A stretch of DNA of 64,000 nucleotides from JASHPR01 sp963815375 (GTDB lineage Bacteria; Actinomycetota; Actinomycetes; Streptosporangiales; Streptosporangiaceae). The position numbers were made by a program, and so were the translations under genes. The notes below the pieces were generated by a model that was not told where the DNA came from, searched no databases, and was given only the letters and a program-made list of their open reading frames with translations. Shown here piece by piece: positions 43,491 to 52,832 of the stretch (positions are counted from its first letter, which is position 1; every line of letters starts with the position of its first letter). The stretch lies in assembly GCA_963815375.1 (NCBI GenBank), contig CAWFGX010000012.1, positions 310,001 to 374,000 on the forward strand, written 5' to 3'.

Positions 43491-44042
43491 TCACACCGGT
43501 TCCCAGCGCCAGCCATCGTTGTCCTCGCATTCGATCGTCTCGCCGTCGCCAGCGACGCCGGTCATGCCGTGGTCGTCATCGCGGCAGTACTCTCCCGGCT
43601 CGTAGCAGGTTCCCTCGTCGCTGAGGGGATAGCAGCTTGTGGCTGGTGCCTGGCTAGTGGCTGGCGGTGGCGGCGCCGGCGGCGCCGGGGCGGGTGCCGG
43701 CGGCGGCGTGGTTGCTGGCGCAGGGGCTGGTGCAGCGGCTGACGCAGGTGCGTGCGTTCGAGTCGGCGTTGGCGTCGGTGTGGGCCGGGTTGCGGCGGGA
43801 GTGGCCCCATCCTGGGCAGATGGCTGCGGCCCCGAGGGCGTACTGGCGGCGGCGTTACCGCAGCCGACTGCGCCGACGATGACGACGGCGGCTAAGGCCA
43901 GTAAGACCAGGCTGCCTCTGACGGGGCTCTTCGTGTTGCGGTCAGCCGCGCTCAGCCGCGTGCTAGGCCTGCCCCTGTGGCGACCACTGTGAGTGACGCA
44001 CGTCGGGGACGGTCGTGTCCTCGTGGTGCTCCTGAATCCCAT
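43491..44042 (-). CDS. Secreted Cys-rich domain protein with Pro/Ala linker
   Basis: A 183-residue product: basic N-terminus, hydrophobic segment (LVLLALAAVVIVGAVGCG) with a possible lipobox cysteine, a long linker of Pro, Ala and Thr, and a C-terminal domain of about 45 residues with four cysteines (CYPLSDEGTCYEPGEYCR, GMTGVAGDGETIEC and DNDGWRWEP). This last domain is common at the end of actinobacterial exported proteins, function unknown. The ATG at 44042 follows a GGGGGG-containing RBS. Confidence 0.75.
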   Translation of the reverse strand: MGFRSTTRTRPSPTCVTHSGRHRGRPSTRLSAADRNTKSPVRGSLVLLALAAVVIVGAVGCGNAAASTPSGPQPSAQDGATPAATRPTPTPTPTRTHAPASAAAPAPAPATTPPPAPAPAPPAPPPPATSQAPATSCYPLSDEGTCYEPGEYCRDDDHGMTGVAGDGETIECEDNDGWRWEPV

Positions 44043-44158
44043 GTATCCCCCCACTTGATCTTTGCCTGAGCCCCTAAGCTCAGCCAGTTTCGAGGCATAG
44101 CCCGCATGACGGTCACCCAGTCAAGACGGACAGAACGCTAAGAGCGGGCAGGCTCCCG

Positions 44159-44350
44159 TCAAAAAAGACCCACGAGAGCCGAAAGAGGTTTACCGAGTAA
44201 CTCAACTGGCGCTGAACAGCCTCGGCCGGAGGCCGGGGCCCCGTGCCGGGCTCCGGCCAAGGCTGGGACGTAGCCCTGTCCTGGTCCGAACGCCCGAACT
44301 GCGGGATTCTGGCCTCCCGCCATTCGCTCGGCGCTCATCTCCTCGGACAT
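44159..44350 (-). CDS. Small ORF (63 aa) behind a tandem-operator promoter
   Basis: Start ATG at 44350 is preceded by GGGAGGGG with 7-nt spacing. The peptide begins MSEEMSAERMAGGQNP, has a Gly/Ala-rich middle with one cysteine, and ends in a hydrophobic LGKPLSALVGLF. It matches no family I know. Support comes mainly from context: a near-consensus promoter on the same strand, 50 nt upstream, embedded in two perfect operators. It could be a regulatory peptide or precursor peptide, but no modification genes are adjacent. Confidence 0.45.
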   Translation of the reverse strand: MSEEMSAERMAGGQNPAVRAFGPGQGYVPALAGARHGAPASGRGCSAPVELLGKPLSALVGLF

Positions 44351-44391
44351 TGACGCACCCCTCCCACACGTGACCCGTTGCGCTGACTCCG

Positions 44392-44435
44392 TCCATGGAA
44401 AAACTACATGGAGTTCCATGCACAGTCAACATGGA
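44392..44435. promoter_or_regulatory. Two tandem operators TCCATG-N9-CATGGA over a promoter
   Basis: TCCATG (44392-44397), 9 nt, CATGGA (44407-44412), 2 nt, then TCCATG (44415-44420), 9 nt, CATGGA (44430-44435). The two 21-bp perfect inverted repeats are 23 bp apart. On the minus strand TTGACT (44429-44424), 17 bp and TAGTTT (44406-44401) form a sigma-70-type promoter entirely covered by them, so a bound dimer pair should repress it. Confidence 0.75.
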
Positions 44436-44480
44436 TTACTAGCGCTATCTGAGCAGGTCAGCGCACCGGATTAGGCGACC

Positions 44481-45332
44481 ATGGTGCTCACACATGGAGA
44501 ACCGGGTAACATCGCGCAGGTGAGGGAGCCTGCTGGGCGTCAGGAGCTGGTCGCCACGCTGGAGGAGAGTCTTCGGCGGCTCAAGCAGCTCCTCGCCGAC
44601 ACGCGGGACGACCACGTGCCGGTCGCGGATCTGGTGGCGCAGATCAGTGCGATGGAACGGCTAGATGACCGGCGCGATGAGCTGGTGGGGCGGTTGCGGC
44701 GGGCGGCCAGTGCCGGGCTACGGGCGGAGCGGCCTGGGCCTGCGCTCCGTGTCCTTGTCCTTGAAGCGCTGGAGGAGCTGCGCTGGCCGCAGAACGCACG
44801 GTTCCTGGAGGAGTATCTGTGGGCCATGCGCCACGTCCAGCTCGACAGCCGCGCGTTCGCTCCGCTGCGCCGTGATGAGCAGCGGGCTTGGCAGCGCGCG
44901 CCAGGGGCCCGGGATGCCTACGTGGCCCCAGCGCTGAACCCGGATGGGACGGCGAACCCACGCTGGCTCACCAGTTCGGCGTGGGGGCTGGAACGGCGCA
45001 TCATCGCCTCAGCGCAGACCGAGCGGCTGCTGGACGTTGAGAAGGTGTACTCGCTGGCTGGCCGACCCGGCTCCCGCGACAGCCGAACGGACGGCGGCCC
45101 CCGCCGGCCGGTCGATGCCCTGCTGGAGAAGTATGCGCGGCAGGTCCTGGGCACCGAGCCGCCGCCGGTCAGCGCCACCGAGGATGAGGCCGCCGCCTGG
45201 CGCGACCGCGTCCGCGAACACGCCAGCACACTGATCGGCGAGATCCGCCGCGATGACGAGCCCAGCCGTAAGCGCATGGCCCGGGATCTGGCCACCCTTG
45301 CCGACGACGCCCGCGTCTGGGGCCAACGCTGA
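44481..45332 (+). CDS. Hypothetical helical protein divergent from the operator
   Basis: A 283-residue, charged, mostly helical product: LVATLEESLRRLKQLLADTR, MERLDDRRDELVGRLRRAA, NARFLEEYLWAMRHVQLDSR, APLRRDEQRAWQRAPGARD and ALNPDGTANPRWLTSSAWGL. I have seen similar proteins only as actinobacterial hypotheticals. The ATG at 44481 has no good RBS; a GTG at 44523 is an alternative. It starts 45 bp from the tandem operators and might encode, or be controlled by, the factor that binds them (inference). Confidence 0.65.
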   Translation: MVLTHGEPGNIAQVREPAGRQELVATLEESLRRLKQLLADTRDDHVPVADLVAQISAMERLDDRRDELVGRLRRAASAGLRAERPGPALRVLVLEALEELRWPQNARFLEEYLWAMRHVQLDSRAFAPLRRDEQRAWQRAPGARDAYVAPALNPDGTANPRWLTSSAWGLERRIIASAQTERLLDVEKVYSLAGRPGSRDSRTDGGPRRPVDALLEKYARQVLGTEPPPVSATEDEAAAWRDRVREHASTLIGEIRRDDEPSRKRMARDLATLADDARVWGQR

Positions 45333-45432
45333 CGACCGAGCCCGACGCGGAGGCCACTTTGCCGCCCGGGTTAGCTCGGGGCCAGGCTCGTAATGGTGGC
45401 AAGCCCGACCCAGGACAGTTCGGACTAGCAGA

Positions 45433-46929
45433 TCATCCCGGGCGGGAAGGAGCAGCAGGTCGCCACCAGCCAGGTCCGAGATCGAACGGCCGCAGGTACT
45501 TCGGAGGCCGGTAGGCGGTGAATGCCGACGCGGTGGCGCATACTCCGTCCACCGGCTGGCCGGAAGGACAGGTGCCACCCTGCGCCGTGTAGATGTTGTA
45601 ACCGGGACCGAGCGCAGCGGCTGCGGCGTTCAGGGCGGACGGCTGCAGCGCCCTGTTGTCCCACCGGCCGGTGGCAACCCGGTTGAGCAATGCCTGGAAA
45701 CCGGTGATCACCTCAGCCGGGGTGAAGGCACAGTGGCCCGCCCTGGCGACGAACAGCTGCTGGAGCAGTCTGCCGTTGCCGGCGCGGTCCACAACGCTGG
45801 CGTATGCCTGCTCGTTCTCTGGAACCACCAGGCCGTCGCCGGTGGTGTGCTCGCTCAGCACCGGCACCCGGATCTGGCCGTTGAAGCTGATGTTCCTGGC
45901 CAGGTAGGCGACTGCGCCGGGATCAGCGCTGATCCTGGGCGCTTGGTCGAGGGTACGCAGGTCGCTGCTCAGGCTGAGACCAGCCGCCTGGTACAGATTG
46001 ACGACCTCGCTGTAGTCGGCAGACTGCCGGAGCTGCTCGGCGAAGTCGACGCCGGCCGTCCAGGACGGGTTGCCGCCGGCGTCCTGCTCCAGGTTGGCCC
46101 TGAAGTCGAAAATGAACGGGAAGTCGACCTCGCTGTCCCACAGGTACTGATTGGCTTCCTGCGCGGCGTAGTCGGTCGCACCCGGCTCAGCGGACAGCGG
46201 CGTAAACCAGCCAGGCGTGTCGCCCAGCGCAGCCGCCAGGGCAAGCCGTGCCCGCCCGGCCGCGGTGCCCTGTGCCGCAGCGGCGGCGTTCTCGGCCGTC
46301 TGGAGGTTGGCTGCCGGATTGGTGATGTCGACGACTTGCAGCCCAGATCCGGGCGCGAGCAGCTGCTGGAACGCGACCTCGGCGTCGAGCGCGGTGTTCC
46401 AGGTGGCCACGCCACCGGACAGAACGCCGCACAGCGGCAGCGCGGCGGTGAACTGGCGGGGGTAATCCTGGATCAGGCCTGCGGTGATGATCCCGCCTAG
46501 CGAGGCGCCCCAGGCGATGGTCTGCCTTGGACGGCCGTAGCTGGTGGCGAACGCGTTCACGGTGTTGATCTGATCCGGCAGGGCCTGCTGGATTGCCCAC
46601 CCGGTTGTCGCATACGACGAACCGGCCAGGGCGAATCCGTGGCCGAGCAGCCATCCCGCGGTAACCGGGTCGCTGACGTCCTGCGCGGGATTGGCCGCCC
46701 CTGGGGCGACGTAGCCGTGGCTGTACAGGAGCAGCGTGCCGTTCCAGTTGCTGGCCGGGCACTGGAGCTCATAGGTCGCGCCGTCGGGCAGGGTGCCGGT
46801 AGCAGTGCTGACGGCACCGGTGCCCCCGCAGGCCGCCGGTGAGGCCAAACCCGGGGCGGCGGGAAAGATCAGTGCCGCGGTAGCCATCGCCGCAGCGGCC
46901 AGCAACGACAGTCTGATGCGTTTCGCCAC
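45433..46929 (-). CDS. Secreted alpha/beta hydrolase
   Basis: A 498-residue exported serine hydrolase. A signal peptide (KRIRLSLLAAAAMATAALIF, APGLASPAAC) precedes the fold: LLLYSHGYVAPG, AIQQALPDQINTVNAFATSY, the nucleophile elbow IAWGASLGGIITAGLI, the acid in SEHTTGDGLVVPENEQAY and the histidine in VARAGHCAFTPAEVI. Substrate unknown; the size is larger than simple lipases. The GTG at 46929, with GGGGAG upstream, starts the signal peptide, so the frame extending to 47148 into the next gene is rejected. It lies 116 bp downstream of the glucoamylase gene on the same strand. Confidence 0.85.
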   Translation of the reverse strand: MAKRIRLSLLAAAAMATAALIFPAAPGLASPAACGGTGAVSTATGTLPDGATYELQCPASNWNGTLLLYSHGYVAPGAANPAQDVSDPVTAGWLLGHGFALAGSSYATTGWAIQQALPDQINTVNAFATSYGRPRQTIAWGASLGGIITAGLIQDYPRQFTAALPLCGVLSGGVATWNTALDAEVAFQQLLAPGSGLQVVDITNPAANLQTAENAAAAAQGTAAGRARLALAAALGDTPGWFTPLSAEPGATDYAAQEANQYLWDSEVDFPFIFDFRANLEQDAGGNPSWTAGVDFAEQLRQSADYSEVVNLYQAAGLSLSSDLRTLDQAPRISADPGAVAYLARNISFNGQIRVPVLSEHTTGDGLVVPENEQAYASVVDRAGNGRLLQQLFVARAGHCAFTPAEVITGFQALLNRVATGRWDNRALQPSALNAAAAALGPGYNIYTAQGGTCPSGQPVDGVCATASAFTAYRPPKYLRPFDLGPGWWRPAAPSRPG

Positions 46930-47045
46930 GCTACACGCTCCCCTCGCGCAGCTGGGGCTGGATGACAGGAGCGTAACTCCTGGCCAGCCGCATAACGGCC
47001 GGTTAACGAAAAGATGAACTCCGGACGACCGGGTCCCCCAAGCTC

Positions 47046-49922
47046 CTAGCAGCCACCGACTCCTTCCCACGCGGCTACGGTGTCGCTGGCCGTGTAGGTC
47101 TGATCGGCTGTGGTGAAGTCGAACGCGCGGTTGGAAACGTAACCGCACGACGACGTTTCCTCGACCGATGACCAGCTTCCGAGCGTGAACTTGTACTGGA
47201 AGTCAGCCACCGGCACCCCGGTGATCGTCAGCGTCCAGGTGTCCGGGCCGGTCTGGATCATCGGGTAATCCGTGGCGATCCAGTCATCGGAAGATGGAAT
47301 GCCGGTGCCGAGCACGTCGTAGTTGCCCGACAGGTACACGGTGTCCCCGCTCGGCGTGTCTGAGGGCACGGTCACGTTGATCACCGCGCCGGAGTCCCCG
47401 CAAGCGCCCGGACCTTCCCAGTTCGCGACCACGTCGTTCTCGGTGCCGCCGTTCACCGGCATCGACCGGTTGGAGACGTTGCCGCAGGACGCGGTCTCCT
47501 CGGCGTTCGACCAGTTCCCGCCAAGGTCGTACTTGTAGGAGAGCGTGGTGTCAGCAGTCGAGTAGACGATGCCCGTCCACTTGTCCGCACTGACACGGGT
47601 CATCGCGATGCCGTTGGCGGCCCAGTCGGACTGGCCGAGGCCGAGCGCGGACAGGTTCCCGTCCAGGTAGACGGTGTCGCCCGAGGCGTCGGTGTTGACC
47701 GGGACGGTCACGTTGACGGTCTCCTTAACCGACCCGGTGACCGGGCAGGAACTGCTCAGCAGGCAGGACGAGACCACTGACGGCGTGTCCACGTCCTGGC
47801 CAGCGGAGATGTCGATGGCCAGACGGACGTACTGCGCCATCGCCCACATCAGCGGGGTCGACGAGTTGTCCGGCTTCCCATTCGTGAACCCGTTCACCCC
47901 GGTGGAACCGTCCCACACCTGCTCGGAGATCTGGTAGCCGGAATTCGCCGCTCCCGCCATCGTCTGCAGCGTCGACTGCGCACCGGACAGATTGCCGTCG
48001 GCCACGTCGTACTCGCCGCGCTCGCCAGTCAGCACTGGCCAGGGGTTGCCGACGCCGGACCCGGTGTAGTCGGCTCCCGAGGATGTCTCGCCGTACCCGT
48101 CGAAGCTGTACCGGTGCCAGATCGGCCCCTCGGGGGTGCTGACCTCCAGCTCGTCGTCCACCACGGCGATCGTGTTCGTGATGTCGGCCGCCGTGGCCGA
48201 CTTGACGCCGAGCCGCACCAGCTCGAGGAAGCTCGGGTCCACCACCGTCCGGTCGTCGTGGCTGCCGCCGCCGTTGGCGATCGAGATACCGGTCCCGGCG
48301 TTGGGCTGGCCGTCCGGCGTGATCCGCAGCAAGTAATCGCCGTTGCCGTAGGAGCCAGTAGTCGTGTACGTCAGGTTGTCGACCTCGGACGCCCACGACT
48401 GCGCGGTCGACTGGTAGGTGGCTGCGGCGCTGGTGTCGCCGTTGGTCTCAGCGATCGACGCCGCGCAGATCAGTCCGGCGATCTCGGCGGCCATCGTCGC
48501 CGGAGAGTAGCCGCCGTTCTCCTCCCACCGCTCCTCAGGCGTGTACGGTCCGTTGGCGACCAGGTAGTTCGCAAGCTCCTCGACATATCCCCAGTCGGTG
48601 GAGCTGGTCGCGCCGAGCTGCCAGGCCAGGATGATCGGGTCCGCCACCTCGTCCATCTGCAGCGACCCGAACACCGCCGTGCCGTTGAGCCAGCTGTTCT
48701 GCTTCACCGCACCCGACGATTCCTCCTCGTACTGGAAGATGTAGCTGAGCGCCGCGAGCGCGTCGGTCTTGTCCCCGGCCGCGAGCAGCGTCGAGGCCAT
48801 CTCGTACTCGTCCCGCGTCCACACCGCGTGATAGCCGTGCTGACCGGAGTCGCCGGAGCCGATGTCAGCGCTGACGCTCGCGCCCCACGGCACGGTGGGC
48901 GCGGCGATGAACGCACCCGTGTACGTCTTGTCCTCGTCCGCTTTCACCTCCATCAGCGAGACGTAGTACTGGGTCTCCAGCGGCGAGGAGCCGGTCACGG
49001 AAGCCGGCGGGGAGTTCAGCCCGCCGATCCACGAGTGCCAGCCGGACTCGAACGACGACTCCAGCGAGGAGAACCCCGCTGTCAGTGAGGCCGACGCGTC
49101 GCTGATCGCCGCAGTCTCGGAGGTGTCAAAAGCCAAGGCCAGCGTGAACGTTGTCGACCCATTCGACGCCACGGGAATCTGGCCGACCTGGTCTATATGC
49201 CCAGCGGTGGAAGCCGACGAGTAAGTCGAGGGCAGCGAGTAGTCGCCGGTGAGCATCGTCTCGCCGTCGCTGGAGCTGCCCACGTAGCCGGTCGAAGTCT
49301 GCGAGAAACCGAGCGACGAGGTCAGCGCGCTGGCGACCGAACCGTTCTGCGCCTCAAGGTCGCCGCTCGCTGAGTCGGTGCCGCCCGTGTTGCCCATGCC
49401 GTCGTTGTCGAGATAAGGGTGATAGTCCACGTAGAGGTTCAGCGGCGAGCTGGTCTGGTTGTCGAACGTCGTCTGGACGAGGATCACCGAGCGCGACGGG
49501 TCGGCGATGTAGGTCTTGGTGATCGTGAAGTCGCCGTTGGTCGCTGTGTTGACCTGCTCCCAGGTCAGCGACGTGGGGTCGGCCAGTGAGATCGAGTGCG
49601 TGGTGCCGGTGGTCTCCAGGTCGGTGAACGAGGACCCGTTGGTTACCACGTACTGCAGGCCGTAGGTGTCCGGAGTGTCAGTCTCCGGGTAGAACACGTT
49701 CTCCAGCTCGCCGTTGCCGAGCGTGTACCAGACCTTCGAGGCTGTGCCGAGCGAGTCAGCGAACCCGCTCACAGACGGCTCGTCCCAGTAAGCGGCCGCA
49801 CCGGGCGCGCCGGGAGCGCTCGTCTGCGCCTGAGCGGTGCTGGTGGCCGCGGCAGACATGGCCACTAAGAGGAGGATGGCGACGGGGAAGGCCACCCGAC
49901 GCAGGAACCTGCGCTTGCCCAT
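47046..49922 (-). CDS. Secreted glucoamylase (GH15) with two starch-binding-type domains
   Basis: A 958-residue exported glucan 1,4-alpha-glucosidase. Order: signal peptide (KRRFLRRVAFPVAILLLVAM), bacterial glucoamylase N-domain (KVWYTLGNGELENVFYPETD), GH15 catalytic domain with GYHAVWTRDEYEMA, the ERWEENGGYSPATMAAEIAG segment holding the general acid glutamate, WHRYSFDGYGE and LTGERGEYDVADG, then two tandem C-terminal modules of about 100 residues (VTVPVNTDASGDTVYLDGNL and VTVPSDTPSGDTVYLSGNYD), each with SCGxVSNR. The latter resemble CBM20/X25-type starch binding modules. GGAGG before the ATG at 49922. It releases glucose from starch outside the cell. Confidence 0.92.
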   Translation of the reverse strand: MGKRRFLRRVAFPVAILLLVAMSAAATSTAQAQTSAPGAPGAAAYWDEPSVSGFADSLGTASKVWYTLGNGELENVFYPETDTPDTYGLQYVVTNGSSFTDLETTGTTHSISLADPTSLTWEQVNTATNGDFTITKTYIADPSRSVILVQTTFDNQTSSPLNLYVDYHPYLDNDGMGNTGGTDSASGDLEAQNGSVASALTSSLGFSQTSTGYVGSSSDGETMLTGDYSLPSTYSSASTAGHIDQVGQIPVASNGSTTFTLALAFDTSETAAISDASASLTAGFSSLESSFESGWHSWIGGLNSPPASVTGSSPLETQYYVSLMEVKADEDKTYTGAFIAAPTVPWGASVSADIGSGDSGQHGYHAVWTRDEYEMASTLLAAGDKTDALAALSYIFQYEEESSGAVKQNSWLNGTAVFGSLQMDEVADPIILAWQLGATSSTDWGYVEELANYLVANGPYTPEERWEENGGYSPATMAAEIAGLICAASIAETNGDTSAAATYQSTAQSWASEVDNLTYTTTGSYGNGDYLLRITPDGQPNAGTGISIANGGGSHDDRTVVDPSFLELVRLGVKSATAADITNTIAVVDDELEVSTPEGPIWHRYSFDGYGETSSGADYTGSGVGNPWPVLTGERGEYDVADGNLSGAQSTLQTMAGAANSGYQISEQVWDGSTGVNGFTNGKPDNSSTPLMWAMAQYVRLAIDISAGQDVDTPSVVSSCLLSSSCPVTGSVKETVNVTVPVNTDASGDTVYLDGNLSALGLGQSDWAANGIAMTRVSADKWTGIVYSTADTTLSYKYDLGGNWSNAEETASCGNVSNRSMPVNGGTENDVVANWEGPGACGDSGAVINVTVPSDTPSGDTVYLSGNYDVLGTGIPSSDDWIATDYPMIQTGPDTWTLTITGVPVADFQYKFTLGSWSSVEETSSCGYVSNRAFDFTTADQTYTASDTVAAWEGVGGC

Positions 49923-50429
49923 GCGGGCCTCCGGAAGGGGGAGCGGTATCTGGCACACCCGATTGCGACTCCCCGCCAGCCGCGCTCGAAGCGTTTATTT
50001 CCGGAACGTATCGCCACTACGGCGGCTGCCGCTAGGAACGTTCCGTTAAAATCCCTGACTGCACTAACCATTAAGTCAGAAATATGTGACATAGGGGCTA
50101 CCCCTGTCGTTGGCTTCCGTGCAAGCCAGCTCACTGAGCCTTTTCCATCCTCGTTATGCTTCGCGGAACTGCAGTACATGGGTGGCCTTGGTGAGCTGAC
50201 CGGCGCGCCCGGGGGCCGAAGGTCCCGGCCCACCCCAAGTTCAACCTCGCCATCGCTGGCGTGAGTTGAGCGTCCCGGAGCGTCGCTGGGCGTGTGGCGT
50301 TCCCGCCGTTGCAGAACCCCCGTCCGCTGCTGGGAGATGGCTGGCGGCCGGCAGCCTTGACTCTCACCTTGGGGGAGCCCGCACACTCACCTCGCCGGGC
50401 CGGATCGGCCCGACGACGAGGGAGTTAGC
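49923..50429. promoter_or_regulatory. Intergenic region with palindromes upstream of the glucoamylase gene
   Basis: About 500 bp between divergent genes, AT-rich from 49,995 to 50,100. It contains GGAACGTTCC (50035-50044), a related half GGAACGTA near 50003 next to TTCCGGAA, CTGACT...AGTCAG (about 50056-50079) and TATGTGACATA (50083-50093). These are candidate operators for the glucoamylase gene; none matches a site I can name. No gene is supported. Confidence 0.4.
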
Positions 50430-51293
50430 GTGAAAGAAATCAGCATCGGAGAGTTCGCACGACGGTCCCGCCTTTCACTGAAGGCGCTCCGCCTCTACGA
50501 CGAACGCGGGGTGCTGGTGCCTTCGCGCGTCGATCAAGCGTCTGGCTATCGCTACTACGACACAGCCCAGCTCGACGAGGCACGCCTTGTCGTGATGCTG
50601 CGCCAGTTGCACCTGCCGCTCGCGGCGGTCAAGGAGCTGCTCGCGTGCGATCCGGCCGATGCGGCGACACGCATCGCCGAGCACTGGCACGACGCCGAAG
50701 CGGCACACGACGCGCGGCGCGCTCTAGCCGACTATCTCGTCAGCCGGTTGCGCGGAAAGAGGTCGGTCATGTACGAAGTCGCCACGCGGGAGATGCCCGG
50801 GCGGAGCCTGCTCTGCCTGAAGCGCAACGTCGACGAGCAGGGGATGTGGGCGTTCGGCAAGGAGTTCATCGCGATCCTGCGCCAGCGCCCGCTCCCGAAG
50901 ATCGAAGGACGAGAAGGCGCGGCGTTCTGCATCTGGTGGGGTCTGGTGAACGCCGACGGCGATGGCCCGATCGAATGGTGTGCGCCAGTCCCTGCAGCGC
51001 AAGCGGAATCTCTCGCGTCGCACTATCCCGAGCTGACGTTGCGAACCGAGCCGGCGCATCGTGAGGCGTTCGTCGCGCTACCGGATCCGGATGCGGGGGA
51101 CGAGGCGGTGCACTGGCATCTCGCTGGCGAGTCACTGGAGGCTTGGGCGGAGGAGCAGGAGCGGGAGCATGAGGGTGAGCGTCTTGCCCTCACGCCCGAA
51201 GAGCTCGGCCTGCGCATCACCTATCTCGCCAGCGCACTGGGCACCGAGGAGTCCTACCGCGACATGGCCCTTCCGTTCGCCGTAGACCGATGA
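50430..51293 (+). CDS. MerR-family regulator with GyrI-like effector domain
   Basis: A 287-residue regulator. The N-terminal MerR HTH is SIGEFARRSRLSLKALRLYD, VLVPSRVDQASGYRYYDTAQ and LDEARLVVMLRQLHLPLAAV, followed by a helical linker and a GyrI/SOUL-like effector-binding domain (from YEVATREMPGRSLLCLKRNV). BmrR-type proteins of this layout bind hydrophobic drugs and activate exporters. The ORF starts with GTG after GAGGGAG. Its stop overlaps the start of a frameshifted ABC transporter ATPase, so the original target was probably an ABC exporter. Confidence 0.9.
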   Translation: MKEISIGEFARRSRLSLKALRLYDERGVLVPSRVDQASGYRYYDTAQLDEARLVVMLRQLHLPLAAVKELLACDPADAATRIAEHWHDAEAAHDARRALADYLVSRLRGKRSVMYEVATREMPGRSLLCLKRNVDEQGMWAFGKEFIAILRQRPLPKIEGREGAAFCIWWGLVNADGDGPIEWCAPVPAAQAESLASHYPELTLRTEPAHREAFVALPDPDAGDEAVHWHLAGESLEAWAEEQEREHEGERLALTPEELGLRITYLASALGTEESYRDMALPFAVDR

Positions 51294-51510
51294 TCGAAGC
51301 CCGCGGCCTGGTCAAACGCTACGGCTCCACCATGGCCGTCAACGACCTGTCTTTCTCCATCCGGCCCGGCATGGTCACCGGCTTCCTCGGGCCGAACGGC
51401 GCGGGAAGACCACCACCATGCGGATGATCCTGGGCCTCGACGCGCCGACGCAGGGCTCGGTAACCGTAAGCGGCCCCAGCTACCGCGACCTGCCGGGCCG
51501 ACCAAACTCG
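51290..51510 (+). pseudogene. ABC transporter ATPase remnant with 1-bp deletion in Walker A
   Basis: The ATG at 51290 starts MIEARGLVKRYGSTMAVNDL, LSFSIRPGMVTGFLGPNGAG and then goes out of frame at about 51404-51408: GGAAGACC stands where GGAAAGACC would encode the Walker A lysine. In the shifted frame TTMRMILGLDAPTQGSVTV continues and then stops resembling the family near 51510. The remaining 200 residues and the permease are missing. ATGA overlap with the MerR gene shows the former operon. Confidence 0.85.
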
Positions 51511-51745
51511 CTTCATAACCACTACCAGGGGCTGCTAATCCGCGGTCCATTTACGCATTCCTGTCGCAGGCGACGGCAGATACGCTGCCCGGCCCTAGAG
51601 CCGCTCAGGCCTTCACATGACTTACACACCGTCTACATCCGGGCTCCTTCTGGCCGTGGTCGCGTCGAACGGAGGTCTGCATCGCCGCAGGTCAGTCGCC
51701 ATGGAACACACCGGAGAGCCGAGGAGCAGCAGACGGGGGAACAGC

Positions 51746-52807
51746 GTGACGGCAGTGGACGAGGCCAGGGTCGAGGAGTTCATGCACCGCATGGTCGGCT
51801 ATATGACCGGCGCAGCCGTGTGCTACGGAGTGTGGCTTGGTGATGAGCTCGGGCTGTACCGGGTCATGGCTGAGAACGGGGCGGCCAGGGCAGTGGATAT
51901 AGCGGCCAGCGCAAACTGCAATCCGCGGCTGGTGGCCGAGTGGCTGGACGGGCAGGCGGCGGCCGGCCTGGTCAGCTACGACCCGGAGACGAGAACGTAC
52001 AGGCTGACCGCCGAGGCTAGCCTGGCCCTGGCGAACGACGACTCGCCGGTGTTCACCGCCCGGGCCATGAACGCTGTCGGATCGATGTACGCCGACATCG
52101 ACAAGCTGACGTCCGCGTTCCGCGGGACCGGAGCGCTGCGATGGGGAGACCACGACTCGCGGCTGTTCCGGGGCACTGAGTGGATGTTCCGCACCGGTTA
52201 CCGTGCCTACCTGCCCGAATGGATCGCCAGCCTCGATGGCGCGCAAGAGCGACTGGAGATCGGCGCCTGGGTGGCCGACGTGGGATGCGGGCACGGCGCC
52301 TCGGTGATCGCGATGGCGGAACTGTTCCCGAACTCCCGGTTCTGGGGCTTCGACTCCCACCAGCCCTCCGTCGACATCGCCCGTCAGCGGGCGGCGGAGG
52401 CCGGCGTGGACGACCGGGTCAGCTTCGAGAACGCCACGGCCGATGAATATGCCGGCTCCTTCGACCTCATCTCGTTCTTCGACTGCCTGCACGACATGGG
52501 TGATCCTGTCGGCGCCGCGCGCTACGCGCTGGAGCGCCTAGCGCCCGGCGGGAGCGTGCTGCTGGTAGAACCGTTCGCACTGGACGACCACGAAGAGAAC
52601 CTGACCGCAAACCCGGTGGCGCCGCTCTTCTACCACGCGTCATGCGCGGTCTGCACGCCCAACTCGCTGTCGCAGCGAGTCGGTGCGGCGCTCGGCGCGC
52701 AGGCCGGGGAGGCGCGGCTGCGCCGGGTCTTCGATAAGGCCGGCTATACCGACTTCCGCCGCAGGGCCGAGACCCCCCTCAACATGATTCTCCAGGCCAG
52801 GCACTGA
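51746..52807 (+). CDS. SAM-dependent methyltransferase with N-terminal dimerisation/HTH-like domain
   Basis: A 353-residue enzyme. The N-terminal helical region (VEEFMHRMVGYMTGAAVCYG, VWLGDELGLYRVMAENGAA, NPRLVAEWLDGQAAAGLVSY) is the winged-helix-like domain of small-molecule O-methyltransferase relatives. The SAM domain has WVADVGCGHGASVIAMAELF, FWGFDSHQPSVDIARQRA, FENATADEYAG and YALERLAPGGSVLLVEPFAL. The acceptor is unknown. The GTG at 51746 has GGGGGAACAGC upstream; earlier in-frame starts lack an RBS. Confidence 0.88.
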   Translation: MTAVDEARVEEFMHRMVGYMTGAAVCYGVWLGDELGLYRVMAENGAARAVDIAASANCNPRLVAEWLDGQAAAGLVSYDPETRTYRLTAEASLALANDDSPVFTARAMNAVGSMYADIDKLTSAFRGTGALRWGDHDSRLFRGTEWMFRTGYRAYLPEWIASLDGAQERLEIGAWVADVGCGHGASVIAMAELFPNSRFWGFDSHQPSVDIARQRAAEAGVDDRVSFENATADEYAGSFDLISFFDCLHDMGDPVGAARYALERLAPGGSVLLVEPFALDDHEENLTANPVAPLFYHASCAVCTPNSLSQRVGAALGAQAGEARLRRVFDKAGYTDFRRRAETPLNMILQARH

Positions 52808-52832
52808 CAGTTAGGGCGCTGGACTGCGGCTG

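Noticed and set aside
46930..47148. N-terminal extension of the secreted hydrolase
   Set aside because: It would precede the signal peptide and overlap the glucoamylase stop; the GTG with GGGGAG at 46929 fits better.
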